24,713 bases of DNA from Candidatus Dadabacteria bacterium (GCA_004356555.1 SMWY01000021.1:1-24713); one strand, 5' to 3'; positions 6,222 to 14,587 are shown, counted from the first letter of the stretch. Program-made: numbers and translations. Notes: generated by a model not told the origin, from the sequence alone.

Positions 6222-8141
6222 ATGAAAATGAGATCAAGAAAATTAAACCTAACTAACTGGTTCCTTAAAACGGCGTTAGTTGTTTTACTTTTAATCCCGT
6301 TTACTCCGAGCTCCGCGCATATAGTTGCCCAAGAGCCTTGGCATCCTGTAGCTCAGGCTTACTTGAGAGCTATATTTTACGCTAACCTAAAACCGATAAA
6401 CTGGGATTTGATAGCTGAGGAATACGAAAAGCAAATTGCGGAGCCAGGATATAAATCAAAAACAGTCTACGACTTAATAGCCGTTATTGAGAAAACCGAT
6501 AAGACTGATCACGTGGAATCTATCCGAAAAGCTATAGAGGATAAGGATCCCAGGGCGTTTTATTCTTCCTCCACACGCGCTTTATCTCATTATATTCGCT
6601 ACCATTTAGAGGAGGCGGATTCTAAAATAGACAAGCCTGGTGTAGCGCTTAATGATGTATTGGAGGCAAAGCGTTTGTACAGGGCACTCGAGGATTTTAT
6701 TGAACAAGTAGACCAGGAAGCTTACGATCAAATGGGCAGATCGTGGCTGAGTCTGACCTCGAGCGTTGGAAGCGCGGGGGTGATGGAAATCGGTGTATTG
6801 AAACCTGATGAGCCTAATTTCCGAAAAGTAAGCGGCTATATTACGCAATACCTTAAGACTAATTACGAATTCCGGGATTTTAGTGATCAAGATACGCTCT
6901 TGCCCTTACCGAAGTATAAATCCAGCTCAAACGGCAAGGTAGAGATTGCTCCTTGGCTTCCCCCGGGCAGCAACCTGAACGATCAACGTCCACTGCCGAG
7001 ACTAGTGCTGAACTTCGAGGCCAGGGGGCTTGATGAAAAGGACCTTTTTCTTGTCGCTTACGGAGATATGTTGTTTGACTCACCTGAGATCTTTGGCGAG
7101 CCTGCCCGCAGTTTCGGCATAGCGTGCAGCACTTGTCATAACCGAAGCGATATCAATCAGAGCTTCATGATCCCAGGTGTTAGTGAGAGAGCCGGTTCTG
7201 CCGACGTAGACAGCCACTTGTTCAACTCGAGATTCAATGATCACAAGAACGATTCACTCGATATTCCAAGCCTTAGAGGACTCAGGTTTACAGCTCCTTA
7301 TGGGAGAGACGGCCGGTTTGCGAGTCTACGTGAGTTCACCCGGAATGTAATGGTGAACGAATTTGGGGGCAGGGAGCCGACGCCGTTTATGCTGGACGCT
7401 ATTGTAACCTACATGCTCGAATTTGACTGGCTTCCTTCAATGTATTTGGAACCTGACGGTATCCTGAACGATAAAGCTTCTGCTTCTGCTAAAAGGGGTG
7501 AGAAGATTTTTAACACCGAGTATAAGTCTATGGGCGGGAGAGCTTGCAGCACATGCCATATTCCAAGTTCTAATTTTTTAGATGGGTTGCGCCACGATAT
7601 CACCTCCGGCAACTCGTCCGGTCCGGGTGCGAGAGATACGTTCTTTGATACTCCGACCCTTATAAATGTCAAGCACACGGGGCCTTATTTGCACAACGGG
7701 TCGCTTGAAACCCTCGGTGATGTTGTGCAGTGGTTCAATGTGCGCTTTGAACTCGGCCTTAAAGAGAGGCAGAAAGCGGATTTGACTTCATACCTGGAAA
7801 CTGTTGGAACCGGTGAAGAGCCGTATGAGGTCTTTGATAACGATAACACTCAGTTCTTGTTGGACTGGTCTGAGCTCTCTACATTCCTAACCACCTTAGA
7901 CACGCTTATCCCTGCAGAGGATGAATATCACACAAAACTGCTAATTCAAACTGTATCATCTGATTTACGTCTTGACGCAAGCGGGCTTCAGGACAGGAGT
8001 CAGGCTCCTAAGGTTTACGCATTGGCTGATAAATTAGATGAGATTCTGGTTGCTGTTGAGGCTCAGGACTGGGAGAAATCACAAACATTATGGACCGAAT
8101 ACAAAACAATGGAAGTAGAATACGGATCGGAGTTTAAATAA
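6222..8141 (+). CDS. Large periplasmic di-heme protein of the MauG/cytochrome c peroxidase family
   Basis: The 639-residue product has a signal peptide (hydrophobic about 15-30, cleavage near SSAHIVAQ). A mostly helical region of unknown fold follows (about 37-260), then the di-heme domain (about 270-510). There are two CSTCH heme-c sites, at residues 302-306 and 442-446. Each is followed by the family's APY/GPY-x(2-3)-DG/NG pattern (APYGRDGRFASLREF at 358; GPYLHNGSLETLGDVV at 487). A helical C-terminal extension (about 540-639) follows. Typical MauG or CcpA proteins are about 320-400 residues, so both ends are extra. Family members use peroxide or high-valent heme to oxidise a partner. The natural partner is unknown. 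It is 20 bp behind the metalloregulator and 16 bp ahead of the binding-protein gene. GAGGA precedes ATGs at 6222 and 6228, and either could start. Confidence 0.85.
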   Translation: MKMRSRKLNLTNWFLKTALVVLLLIPFTPSSAHIVAQEPWHPVAQAYLRAIFYANLKPINWDLIAEEYEKQIAEPGYKSKTVYDLIAVIEKTDKTDHVESIRKAIEDKDPRAFYSSSTRALSHYIRYHLEEADSKIDKPGVALNDVLEAKRLYRALEDFIEQVDQEAYDQMGRSWLSLTSSVGSAGVMEIGVLKPDEPNFRKVSGYITQYLKTNYEFRDFSDQDTLLPLPKYKSSSNGKVEIAPWLPPGSNLNDQRPLPRLVLNFEARGLDEKDLFLVAYGDMLFDSPEIFGEPARSFGIACSTCHNRSDINQSFMIPGVSERAGSADVDSHLFNSRFNDHKNDSLDIPSLRGLRFTAPYGRDGRFASLREFTRNVMVNEFGGREPTPFMLDAIVTYMLEFDWLPSMYLEPDGILNDKASASAKRGEKIFNTEYKSMGGRACSTCHIPSSNFLDGLRHDITSGNSSGPGARDTFFDTPTLINVKHTGPYLHNGSLETLGDVVQWFNVRFELGLKERQKADLTSYLETVGTGEEPYEVFDNDNTQFLLDWSELSTFLTTLDTLIPAEDEYHTKLLIQTVSSDLRLDASGLQDRSQAPKVYALADKLDEILVAVEAQDWEKSQTLWTEYKTMEVEYGSEFK

Positions 8142-8157
8142 CTCCCGGGAGTTTTAA

Positions 8158-9051
8158 ATGAGACACTTTACGATTCTATGGTTTATTATTACCGCGCTTA
8201 TCATATCCGTTGCCGGATATGATAAGGAGGCGTTTAGCTTAAACGAGGAAGCTAAAAAGGATGATCCGCTGGTGTTGGCTTTTATTCCCCAGGAAAATCC
8301 TGAGAAGCTGATAGGCGATATCGAGATTATTATCGAATACCTTCAAAAGGAAATGGGTGTACCAGTGAAGGGATATGTTACACAGGACCATGCGGCTGCG
8401 GTTGAAGCCCTTCGAAACGGAGAGGCGGATATATCGTTTATGGGCGGGCTGCCGTATGTGCTGGCGCACGAAATAATCGGCGCCGAGGTAATACTTTCTG
8501 AGGTATACAGGGGCAGCCCTACATACAGAGCACGAATCTTCGTGCTTAGGGACAGCGGCATTGAAAAAGTTGAGGACTTAAAAGGTAAAAGTATTGCTTT
8601 TGCGGACCCGTTATCGGAATCCGGTTTTATATATCCTCTGGAAATCATGGTTGAAGCCGGTCTTCTAAAACGCGGCGATGACCCAAAGGAGGTGTTTAGT
8701 AATGTGTATTTCGCCGGAGGGTACCAGCAGGCGATTCAGGCGCTCGCCAACGGTTTGGTCGACGCAGCAGGGGTAAGCCAGTTTGCAGATCTCTTACTAA
8801 CACCCGAGCAGCTTCCGAAAATCACATGGATTGCAGAGTCAAAGCCTATTCCATCGCACCTTGTCTGTGTACGGAAAGGGCTTGATAAAGAACGTGTTGA
8901 TGCGTTTAAGCAGGCGATGCTTAAACTTAATCAGCCTGAGAACAAGCATCTCCTGAAATATGTATATAGCCCCGACGGCTATATAGAGGCCAGTCACTCG
9001 GACTATAAATCTGTTGAGGTAATAGCCCGTCAGTACGGGTTTTTGAACTAA
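8158..9051 (+). CDS. PhnD-like periplasmic substrate-binding protein of an ABC transporter
   Basis: This 297-residue protein belongs to the phosphonate/phosphite-type binding family (Pfam Phosphonate-bd). It has VTQDHAAAVEALRNGEADISFMGG, GKSIAFADPLSESGFIYP, FAGGYQQAIQALANGLVDAAGV and PIPSHLVCVRKGL in family order. The loop that reads DPNSTSG in E. coli PhnD, whose Ser-Thr-Ser grips the phosphonate, reads DPLSESG here, so a Glu replaces the Thr. The GHETN segment of PhnD reads GGYQQ. The ligand may therefore not be a phosphonate. The signal peptide ends SVAGYDK, which looks like a lipobox with Tyr instead of Cys. GGGAG lies seven bases before the ATG. It is followed 16 bp later by its ATPase. 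Confidence 0.85.
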   Translation: MRHFTILWFIITALIISVAGYDKEAFSLNEEAKKDDPLVLAFIPQENPEKLIGDIEIIIEYLQKEMGVPVKGYVTQDHAAAVEALRNGEADISFMGGLPYVLAHEIIGAEVILSEVYRGSPTYRARIFVLRDSGIEKVEDLKGKSIAFADPLSESGFIYPLEIMVEAGLLKRGDDPKEVFSNVYFAGGYQQAIQALANGLVDAAGVSQFADLLLTPEQLPKITWIAESKPIPSHLVCVRKGLDKERVDAFKQAMLKLNQPENKHLLKYVYSPDGYIEASHSDYKSVEVIARQYGFLN

Positions 9052-9067
9052 TAATAGAGGAAATCAT

Positions 9068-9907
9068 ATGGAATTGAGTTCAAATGTAGAAGATAAAAGC
9101 AATTTAAGGGAAATTGGTAAAGCTCAGGCCGAAAACGCGATTTCAATCAGGGATGTCAAGTTTCGCTATACTAACCGGAGTCCCTATGTTTTGAATATTG
9201 AAAACCTTAGAATCCAAAAAGGCGAAAGGGTCTCAATAATCGGACCGAGCGGAGCCGGAAAGACTACGCTTATGCGCCTTATAAACGGGGTTATTGAGCA
9301 TGAATCCGGGGAAGTAAAGATTTTGGGAAAAACATTTGACGGCGGCTCTAAAAAAAGCAGGGGTTTTAGAAGACGTATAGGGTTTATTTACCAGAATTTT
9401 AATTTAATAGACAGGGCATCCGTTTTCGAGAACGTTTTATGGGGTAGGGTAGCTTATATCAACCCGCTTTTTAGTCTGATCGGCCGCTTTTGTGAGCGTG
9501 ATAAACAGGCGGCTCTTAGTGCAATAGATGAAGTGAATCTAACTCAGCATATGAATCAGCGAACTGATACGCTGAGCGGCGGTCAGATGCAGCGTGTCGC
9601 GATTGCCCGCGTACTGGTGCAGGAGCCTGAGATAATACTGGCGGATGAGCCTGTCAGTAATCTGGACCCAGCGCTTACTGATGACATTTTGAACCTCCTT
9701 GCTGAGGTAAGTGAAAACCACAAGGTAACACTTATCATGAATTTACATCAGACAGATCTTGCACAACGCTCAGCTGAAAGGATAATAGGACTCCGCAGCG
9801 GAGAGATAGTCTACGACAGCTCTCAAGAAAGGCTTTTTAATCATGTGCCTAAATCTTTATTCGATCCTGAAGTTACGTCTCTGAAAATGCCCAAGAACCG
9901 GAACTAG
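9068..9907 (+). CDS. PhnC-like ABC transporter ATP-binding protein
   Basis: The 279-residue ATPase has Walker A GPSGAGKTT (about residues 59-67), a Q-loop in IYQNFNLIDRASVFENVL, signature LSGGQMQRVAIARVL, Walker B IILADEP, the D-loop SNLDP and a switch His in NLHQTDLA. The NLIDRASVFENVLWGR segment is characteristic of the PhnC subfamily. It powers import together with the PhnD-like protein upstream and the PhnE-like permease downstream. AGAGGAAAT precedes the ATG by about six bases. An N-terminal tail of about 25 polar residues before the first beta strand is unusual but harmless. The gene is the fourth of the regulator-led operon. Confidence 0.9.
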   Translation: MELSSNVEDKSNLREIGKAQAENAISIRDVKFRYTNRSPYVLNIENLRIQKGERVSIIGPSGAGKTTLMRLINGVIEHESGEVKILGKTFDGGSKKSRGFRRRIGFIYQNFNLIDRASVFENVLWGRVAYINPLFSLIGRFCERDKQAALSAIDEVNLTQHMNQRTDTLSGGQMQRVAIARVLVQEPEIILADEPVSNLDPALTDDILNLLAEVSENHKVTLIMNLHQTDLAQRSAERIIGLRSGEIVYDSSQERLFNHVPKSLFDPEVTSLKMPKNRN

Positions 9908-9926
9908 GTATAAGGAAGGTATCCCA

Positions 9927-10709
9927 ATAGCTATTGAATATCCTCGTTCTTCGATACCTCAAAGTCTTTTACGCTTCGGCGGGATCCTTTTTATTGTCGT
10001 ATTGATAGCCTGGTCTTTCACCGGCTTGGATATTGATCTTAACAAGCTCCTGACAAGTTTCCCCCGCATGGTTGATTTCATAGGGCGTATGTTCCCGCCT
10101 AATACCGCTGTTGCAAAGACTGTATTGGCCTCCACGCTTGAGACTCTGCAGATGGCTTTTGCGGGCACTGTTATAAGCGCTCTGGTCTCTTTTCCCTTGG
10201 GCTTGCTCGGTGCTGAGAACCTATCCCCCAGCTGGGTACACCAGCCTGTAAAGGGGTTTCTGAGTATTCTTAGGGCGATTCCGATAATTTTGCTCGCGCT
10301 TATGTTTGTAAGCACGGTCGGACTCGGGCCTTTCCCCGGGGTACTGGCACTTGCGGTCCATTCAACGGGCATGCTGGGCAAGTTTTACGCAGAGGCTTTT
10401 GAAAACGCAAGTTCAGGCCCGCTCGAAGCTCTTGAAAGCTCGGGAGCCAACTGGATTCAGAAAGTCCGTTTCGGAGTGCTGACACAAGTGGCGCCTGATC
10501 TGGTGCGCGACACGCTTTTTAGATTCGAGTTGAATCTCAGGGAGTCTTTGATCTTAGGTCTTGTGGGAGCAGGGGGGATCGGATTCTACATTCAACTATA
10601 CATTCGTTCCTTTCAGTATGATAAAGTGGCGACGCTAACCATAGTGCTTCTTGTTATTGTTGTTCTCGTGGAGCAGTTAAGCGTAGCTATTCGAAAGAGG
10701 CTAAGATAG
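9927..10709 (+). CDS. PhnE-like ABC transporter permease with a non-canonical start codon
   Basis: This is an inner-membrane permease of the phosphonate-type ABC family. From the first candidate codon it is about 260 residues. TM1 lies in GGILFIVVLIAWSFTG, further helices follow, and the EAA loop that contacts the ATPase is ALESSGANWIQKVRFGVLTQVAPD. The frame is open back to a TGA at 9882-9884, but between that and a TTG at 10002 there is no ATG, GTG, TTG or CTG. The TTG lies inside TM1 and has no ribosome binding site. A strong AAGGAAGG (9912-9919) lies right after the phnC-like stop, which puts ATA at 9927 (spacing 7) or ATT at 9933 (spacing 13) in the likely start position. Codons from 9933 read IEYPRSSIPQSLLRF, a sensible N-terminus. 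A rare start codon or a base error at the start would explain it. Confidence 0.8.
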   Translation: MAIEYPRSSIPQSLLRFGGILFIVVLIAWSFTGLDIDLNKLLTSFPRMVDFIGRMFPPNTAVAKTVLASTLETLQMAFAGTVISALVSFPLGLLGAENLSPSWVHQPVKGFLSILRAIPIILLALMFVSTVGLGPFPGVLALAVHSTGMLGKFYAEAFENASSGPLEALESSGANWIQKVRFGVLTQVAPDLVRDTLFRFELNLRESLILGLVGAGGIGFYIQLYIRSFQYDKVATLTIVLLVIVVLVEQLSVAIRKRLR

Positions 10710-10805
10710 GGTTGGCGAATAAGGGGGGTGTTGTTTCACAAAGCTAAGGGGCGTATAAGGAAATGTGGAATTAAATCCGCCGCTGAATAAGGAAGTTATC
10801 CTTGG

Positions 10806-11675
10806 TCAATCCGGCTCAGTTAAATTTTCCTTTCTTTTTTTCATTAACTGCATAATAAAGAAAAGTAGAATAATGCCTTTATTGTCATCGTCATCATCTT
10901 TTAGAGATTGTATATAGTCCATATTGTCCTTTACAGACTCATCTTCCGGAGAGATTTGAAGCGCTGTCCTTAGAACGTCCAGCGCGTCGTCAAACCACCC
11001 TTTTTCTGCCAATGATAACGCTAGGGAATTATAGGCGGGAATAAACCCCGGTGAAGCCACTAATAATTCCTTGAATTTTGCGGCTGATTCATCTATCCAA
11101 CCAAAGTCAAAATAACAGTTGCCAATTGATAGGAGTGCCCAATTATCTGTCGGACATTGCTCTAAATGCTTCCTGAATTCAATAAGCGCCTCTCTTGTCC
11201 ATCCCATGTCGAAGTAGCATAAACCTAGTTGATAGAAAATCTCATCTTTTATATAGTCAAGTTCGGAATCTGAGGCCAGACATTCTTCAAATTTCTTAAG
11301 AGCATCTTCGTATAGCCCCGTTGTCCTGTAAACAAGTGCCAAGTGCCATTTGGCAAAGACGTATTCGGGGTCAATTTCAAGTGCTTGTTCAAAAGAATCT
11401 ATAGACTCGCTGTGTCTCCCCATTCGAGAGAGTGTAATGCCTAACTGTGTCCAGATATACGAGTCTTCTGAGTTTAAATTAAGAGTTTTTCTGAAATAGT
11501 GTATCGAAGTTTCAAAGTCTTCCATCGCATCATAAGTGAGAGCGATCGAAAGATATACATCGGGGTCTTTAGGTGCAACCTCAATTGCTTTAGTAAGTTC
11601 TTTAAGTGCTTCTTCGAAACGTCCAGCCTCTTTAAAATCGTCGGCTTTGTTCAGCAGTCTTTCAAGCCTGCCCAT
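10806..11675 (-). CDS. Tetratricopeptide-repeat protein
   Basis: The 289-residue product consists of about seven to eight 34-residue TPR units from residue 5 to about 262, with the usual W/L/G/Y/A/F/A/P positions (for example KAIEVAPKDPDVYLSIALTYDAM and QALEIDPEYVFAKWHLALVYRTTG). TPRs build a superhelical protein-binding scaffold. The partner is unknown. After the repeats come an acidic run (KDDDDDNK), a hydrophobic stretch (GIILLFFIMQL) and a basic tail, so the C-terminus may touch the membrane. There is no signal peptide. GGAG lies seven bases before the ATG and a promoter is visible at 11714-11742. It is convergent with the permease gene. Confidence 0.85.
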   Translation of the reverse strand: MGRLERLLNKADDFKEAGRFEEALKELTKAIEVAPKDPDVYLSIALTYDAMEDFETSIHYFRKTLNLNSEDSYIWTQLGITLSRMGRHSESIDSFEQALEIDPEYVFAKWHLALVYRTTGLYEDALKKFEECLASDSELDYIKDEIFYQLGLCYFDMGWTREALIEFRKHLEQCPTDNWALLSIGNCYFDFGWIDESAAKFKELLVASPGFIPAYNSLALSLAEKGWFDDALDVLRTALQISPEDESVKDNMDYIQSLKDDDDDNKGIILLFFIMQLMKKRKENLTEPD

Positions 11676-11713
11676 TTTGTGCTCCGTATCCTTTCGGCAT
11701 TTAAATCCTGTAA

Positions 11714-11742
11714 AGAATATGTTCTGATACTGCCGTTGTCAA
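11714..11742 (-). promoter_or_regulatory. Promoter of the TPR protein gene
   Basis: On the minus strand, TTGACA (11737-11742), a 17-bp spacer and TATTCT (11714-11719) lie about 40 bp before the TPR start codon at 11675. Confidence 0.55.
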
Positions 11743-11795
11743 CAGTTGAGACTTTATCGTATATGCGTTATTTTGGACATCTGTAACGATGCTGC

Positions 11796-12065
11796 ATGGA
11801 AATACACTATAAGATTTATACTATCGGGCACTGTATGTCTTGCGGCAATTGCTCAACCTAATGCGAAATGGGGATTGATGTAAGAGCGTATGCTCAGCAG
11901 GGAAAGAATATAGTGCGCGCCCCCTGCGTGGGATGTGGGGTCTGCAGTGCAGTTTGCCCAAGAGGGGTACTAAAACTAGAAAACGGTAAAACCTATGACG
12001 ACCACTTTGAGGGCTCTGCAAGACCAATTCAGGTCTTCATTGATTCTATGAAATATGTGCCGTAA
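11796..12065 (+). pseudogene. Remnant of a double 4Fe-4S ferredoxin-type gene with an in-frame stop
   Basis: One frame encodes two complete 4Fe-4S cysteine sets: CMSCGNCST-stop-CEMG (C-x2-C-x2-C-x3-C) followed by CVGCGVCSAVCP. A TAA at 11859-11861 sits between the third and fourth cysteines of the first cluster, in a position that related proteins usually fill with Tyr. TAT or TAC to TAA is a single change. The tail (RGVLKLENG to the TAA near 12065) reads like a natural C-terminus. Upstream of the ATG at 11796 there is another stop and no ribosome binding site. Relatives of this motif that I know are the C-terminal parts of larger membrane-associated iron-sulfur proteins. The most likely reading is the decayed 3' end of such a gene. 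The ATG at 11868 alone would give a 65-residue protein with one intact cluster. Confidence 0.6.
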
Positions 12066-12172
12066 TAAGCTGTAATCTCTCAATAATAATGGCCAGTCTG
12101 TAAAACTCTATGGCTTAACTGAGCCTCACTCTATTGAACCGTTACTCAAAACCAATTAGACTCCAAGCGTCA

Positions 12173-14587
12173 ATGGATGAAACTATTCAAGTTGCGATTC
12201 CGATACCTGGGGATGAGTATTATTCCTATAAAGTCCCTGAACACCTAAAGGATGGGGTTAAAATCGGAAAGCGGGTACTTGTACCCTTTCGGAATAGAAG
12301 GTCTATAGGATTTATCGTAGGTACGGGTGATCCCCCTCCGGATATAAAACTAAGAGATATAATAGATATTATTGACGAAGAGCCTTTATTTGATCACAAG
12401 AGGCTTGAGTTTCTCAGATGGGTTTCTACTTACTACATTACTTCACTTGGCATTGTGCTGAAAGCAGCTCATCCCGGAGGTCTGGGTGTGAGTCTCAAGC
12501 GCCTCATCAGAATTACAGAAAATGGAATTAAAGCACTCGATGCTCAGAGGCTTATAAGACATGAAACCCTTGTTTTGAACACAATATATAATGCGGGTGA
12601 AATTACATCCCAAAAACTATTGAATCTCGTAGAAAACACCTCTAATGAACTTATTAATTCTCTTAAACGAAGGGGTTTAATAGAGATTGAGTATGAACTT
12701 GTCTCAGACCCTAAGGTTAAGACAGAGAAGATCATAGTTGCAGGTGACGGCGCCAGCCTTCAAAGTAAATCTCTTCATAGAAAGCACGCTAAGGCCGAGA
12801 TTCTCGAATTTATCCTTACCCACAGAAGGGTTCCCCTTACAGATTTAAAGGAGATTTTTGGAAATGTGGGTGCTCATTTGTCCTGGCTTGAAGAGAAAGA
12901 GTTTGTAAAAATCGAGCATCAGGAAATATCGAGAGATCCATTCTCAGGAATTGACGTCTCAGGTGAAAATCCCCATAAACTGACTCTAGATCAAGACGTT
13001 GCCTATAAAAAAATATCTGACGCGGTGGATAGCCAAGAATTTAGCCCATTTTTACTCCACGGGGTGACAGGGAGCGGAAAAACAGAGGTCTATCTCCGCG
13101 CTATTGGAAAGGTTATTAAACAAGGTAAAGAGGCCCTAGTACTTGTACCTGAAATATCTCTTACTCCTCAGCTTGTAAAAAGGTTCAGGTCTCGTTTTGG
13201 CAATCAAGTGACAGTGATTCACAGTGCCCTTTCTGATGGAGAGAGATTTGATGCATGGCGGATGGCAAGCAGGGGTGAAGTGAAGGTGGTGATTGGGGCG
13301 AGATCGGCTATATTCGCACCTTTAAACAATATAGGAATTATCATTGTGGATGAAGAGCATGAGACTAGTTATAAACAAGAGGAGGCTCCCGCCTATAATG
13401 CGCGGGATCTGTCGCTTGTACTTGGCAGAATGACTGGATCGGTAGTAGTGCTTGGGTCTGCCACGCCATCTGTAGAATCCTACAGCAACGCTTTAAAGAA
13501 TAGATACGGTTATCTCTCACTTCCTCTTAGAGTAGAGGATAAATCTCTCCCTGAGATAACAGTAGTTGATATGAAGAATGAGTCGGGTGCTATATTCTCG
13601 GAAGCTCTAAAAGAATCCATAATCAAAAACTATGAAGATGGTAAGCAGACCATTTTATTCCTTAACCGCAGGGGCTATTCGAGTTTAATGATATGCCCTT
13701 CCTGCGGTGATATTCTTAAATGTCCTAACTGCACTGTTTCTCTTACCTATCATGCGGGAGATGATTCTATAAGGTGCCACATGTGTGGGCTTTCTGAAAA
13801 ATTGGCTACCGATTGCGTCAAGTGTGGAGGGCAAGTGAGAGGGCTTGGTATAGGGACCCAGAAAGTGGAGGAGGAAATAAAACGGATACTGCCTGGAGCT
13901 ACTCTGGCTAGAATGGATAGAGATACTACAAGCGGGAAAAATAAACTCCTGAGACTATACTCAAGGCTTGAGCGTGGTGAGATTGACGTCCTTATAGGCA
14001 CACAAATGGTGGCCAAGGGGCATGATCTTCCAGGAGTGACTTTAGTTGGGGTAATTTCGGCTGATATATCTCTTGGCATACCGGATTTCCGCTCAGGCGA
14101 GAGGACATTTCAGCTAGTCACCCAGGTTGCGGGGCGCTCGGGGCGGGGCGATCATCCAGGAAGTGTTATTGTCCAGACCTATAACCCAGATCATCCGAGT
14201 ATTAAATTTGCCACTCATCACGACAGTAAGGGATTTCTAGAACAGGAAATAAAACTAAGAGAAGAACTTCTATATCCGCCATTCTCCAGGCTGGTTAATG
14301 TAAGGATCTCGGGAAGGTTTGAGTCTGAAACGGAGGGTCTGGCTATAGACTCGGAGCGGATCGCCCGTAAAATGGTCTCAAAGCTACCCATGGGCTCTCT
14401 TGAAATACTAGGACCCTCTCCTTGCCCAATATATAAAATAAGGAACCGCTACCGTTTTCAGATACTCCTTAAATCTTCTAATGCTGCCGTTCTTCATAAT
14501 TTTTCTAAGCAGCTCATTAAGCTGATATCAAAGAGATCAAGCAAAGTCAGGTTCTCAATAGATGTAGACCCGTTTTATTTTAGTTGA
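12173..14587 (+). CDS. priA: Primosomal protein N', replication restart helicase
   Basis: PriA reloads the replisome at stalled forks by unwinding and by recruiting DnaB. The order of parts is complete: an N-terminal 3'-DNA-binding domain opening VAIPIPGDEYYSYKVPE, a winged-helix region, Walker A GVTGSGKTE (about residue 297), DEEH box (about 393), GSATPSVES, eight cysteines in two zinc-binding sets (CPSCGDILKCPNC ... CHMCGLSEKLATDCVKC, about 508-552), then the C-terminal helicase motifs MDRDTTSGK, IGTQMVAKGHDLPGV and QVAGRSGRGDHPG. The frame opens at a TTG at 12134, but the family begins a few residues before the conserved VAIP, so the ATG at 12173 (804 residues) is chosen. Length is somewhat above the E. 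coli protein (732). No clear operon partner. Confidence 0.95.
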   Translation: MDETIQVAIPIPGDEYYSYKVPEHLKDGVKIGKRVLVPFRNRRSIGFIVGTGDPPPDIKLRDIIDIIDEEPLFDHKRLEFLRWVSTYYITSLGIVLKAAHPGGLGVSLKRLIRITENGIKALDAQRLIRHETLVLNTIYNAGEITSQKLLNLVENTSNELINSLKRRGLIEIEYELVSDPKVKTEKIIVAGDGASLQSKSLHRKHAKAEILEFILTHRRVPLTDLKEIFGNVGAHLSWLEEKEFVKIEHQEISRDPFSGIDVSGENPHKLTLDQDVAYKKISDAVDSQEFSPFLLHGVTGSGKTEVYLRAIGKVIKQGKEALVLVPEISLTPQLVKRFRSRFGNQVTVIHSALSDGERFDAWRMASRGEVKVVIGARSAIFAPLNNIGIIIVDEEHETSYKQEEAPAYNARDLSLVLGRMTGSVVVLGSATPSVESYSNALKNRYGYLSLPLRVEDKSLPEITVVDMKNESGAIFSEALKESIIKNYEDGKQTILFLNRRGYSSLMICPSCGDILKCPNCTVSLTYHAGDDSIRCHMCGLSEKLATDCVKCGGQVRGLGIGTQKVEEEIKRILPGATLARMDRDTTSGKNKLLRLYSRLERGEIDVLIGTQMVAKGHDLPGVTLVGVISADISLGIPDFRSGERTFQLVTQVAGRSGRGDHPGSVIVQTYNPDHPSIKFATHHDSKGFLEQEIKLREELLYPPFSRLVNVRISGRFESETEGLAIDSERIARKMVSKLPMGSLEILGPSPCPIYKIRNRYRFQILLKSSNAAVLHNFSKQLIKLISKRSSKVRFSIDVDPFYFS

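Larger units (their letters stand above)
11676..12172. other. Gene-poor stretch between the TPR gene and priA
   Basis: Apart from the TPR promoter (11714-11742) and the ferredoxin remnant (11796-12065), I see no intact gene, RNA gene or repeat here. The last 107 bp before priA show no clear promoter. Confidence 0.5.

Noticed and set aside
10789..10803. AAGGA-AGTTA-TCCTT hairpin after the permease gene as a terminator
   Set aside because: The 5-bp stem is weak and no T-run follows on either strand.
11868..12065. Independent 65-residue ferredoxin gene
   Set aside because: Homology-like cysteines continue upstream in the same frame through the TAA, and the ATG lacks a ribosome binding site. 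A remnant of a longer gene is more likely.
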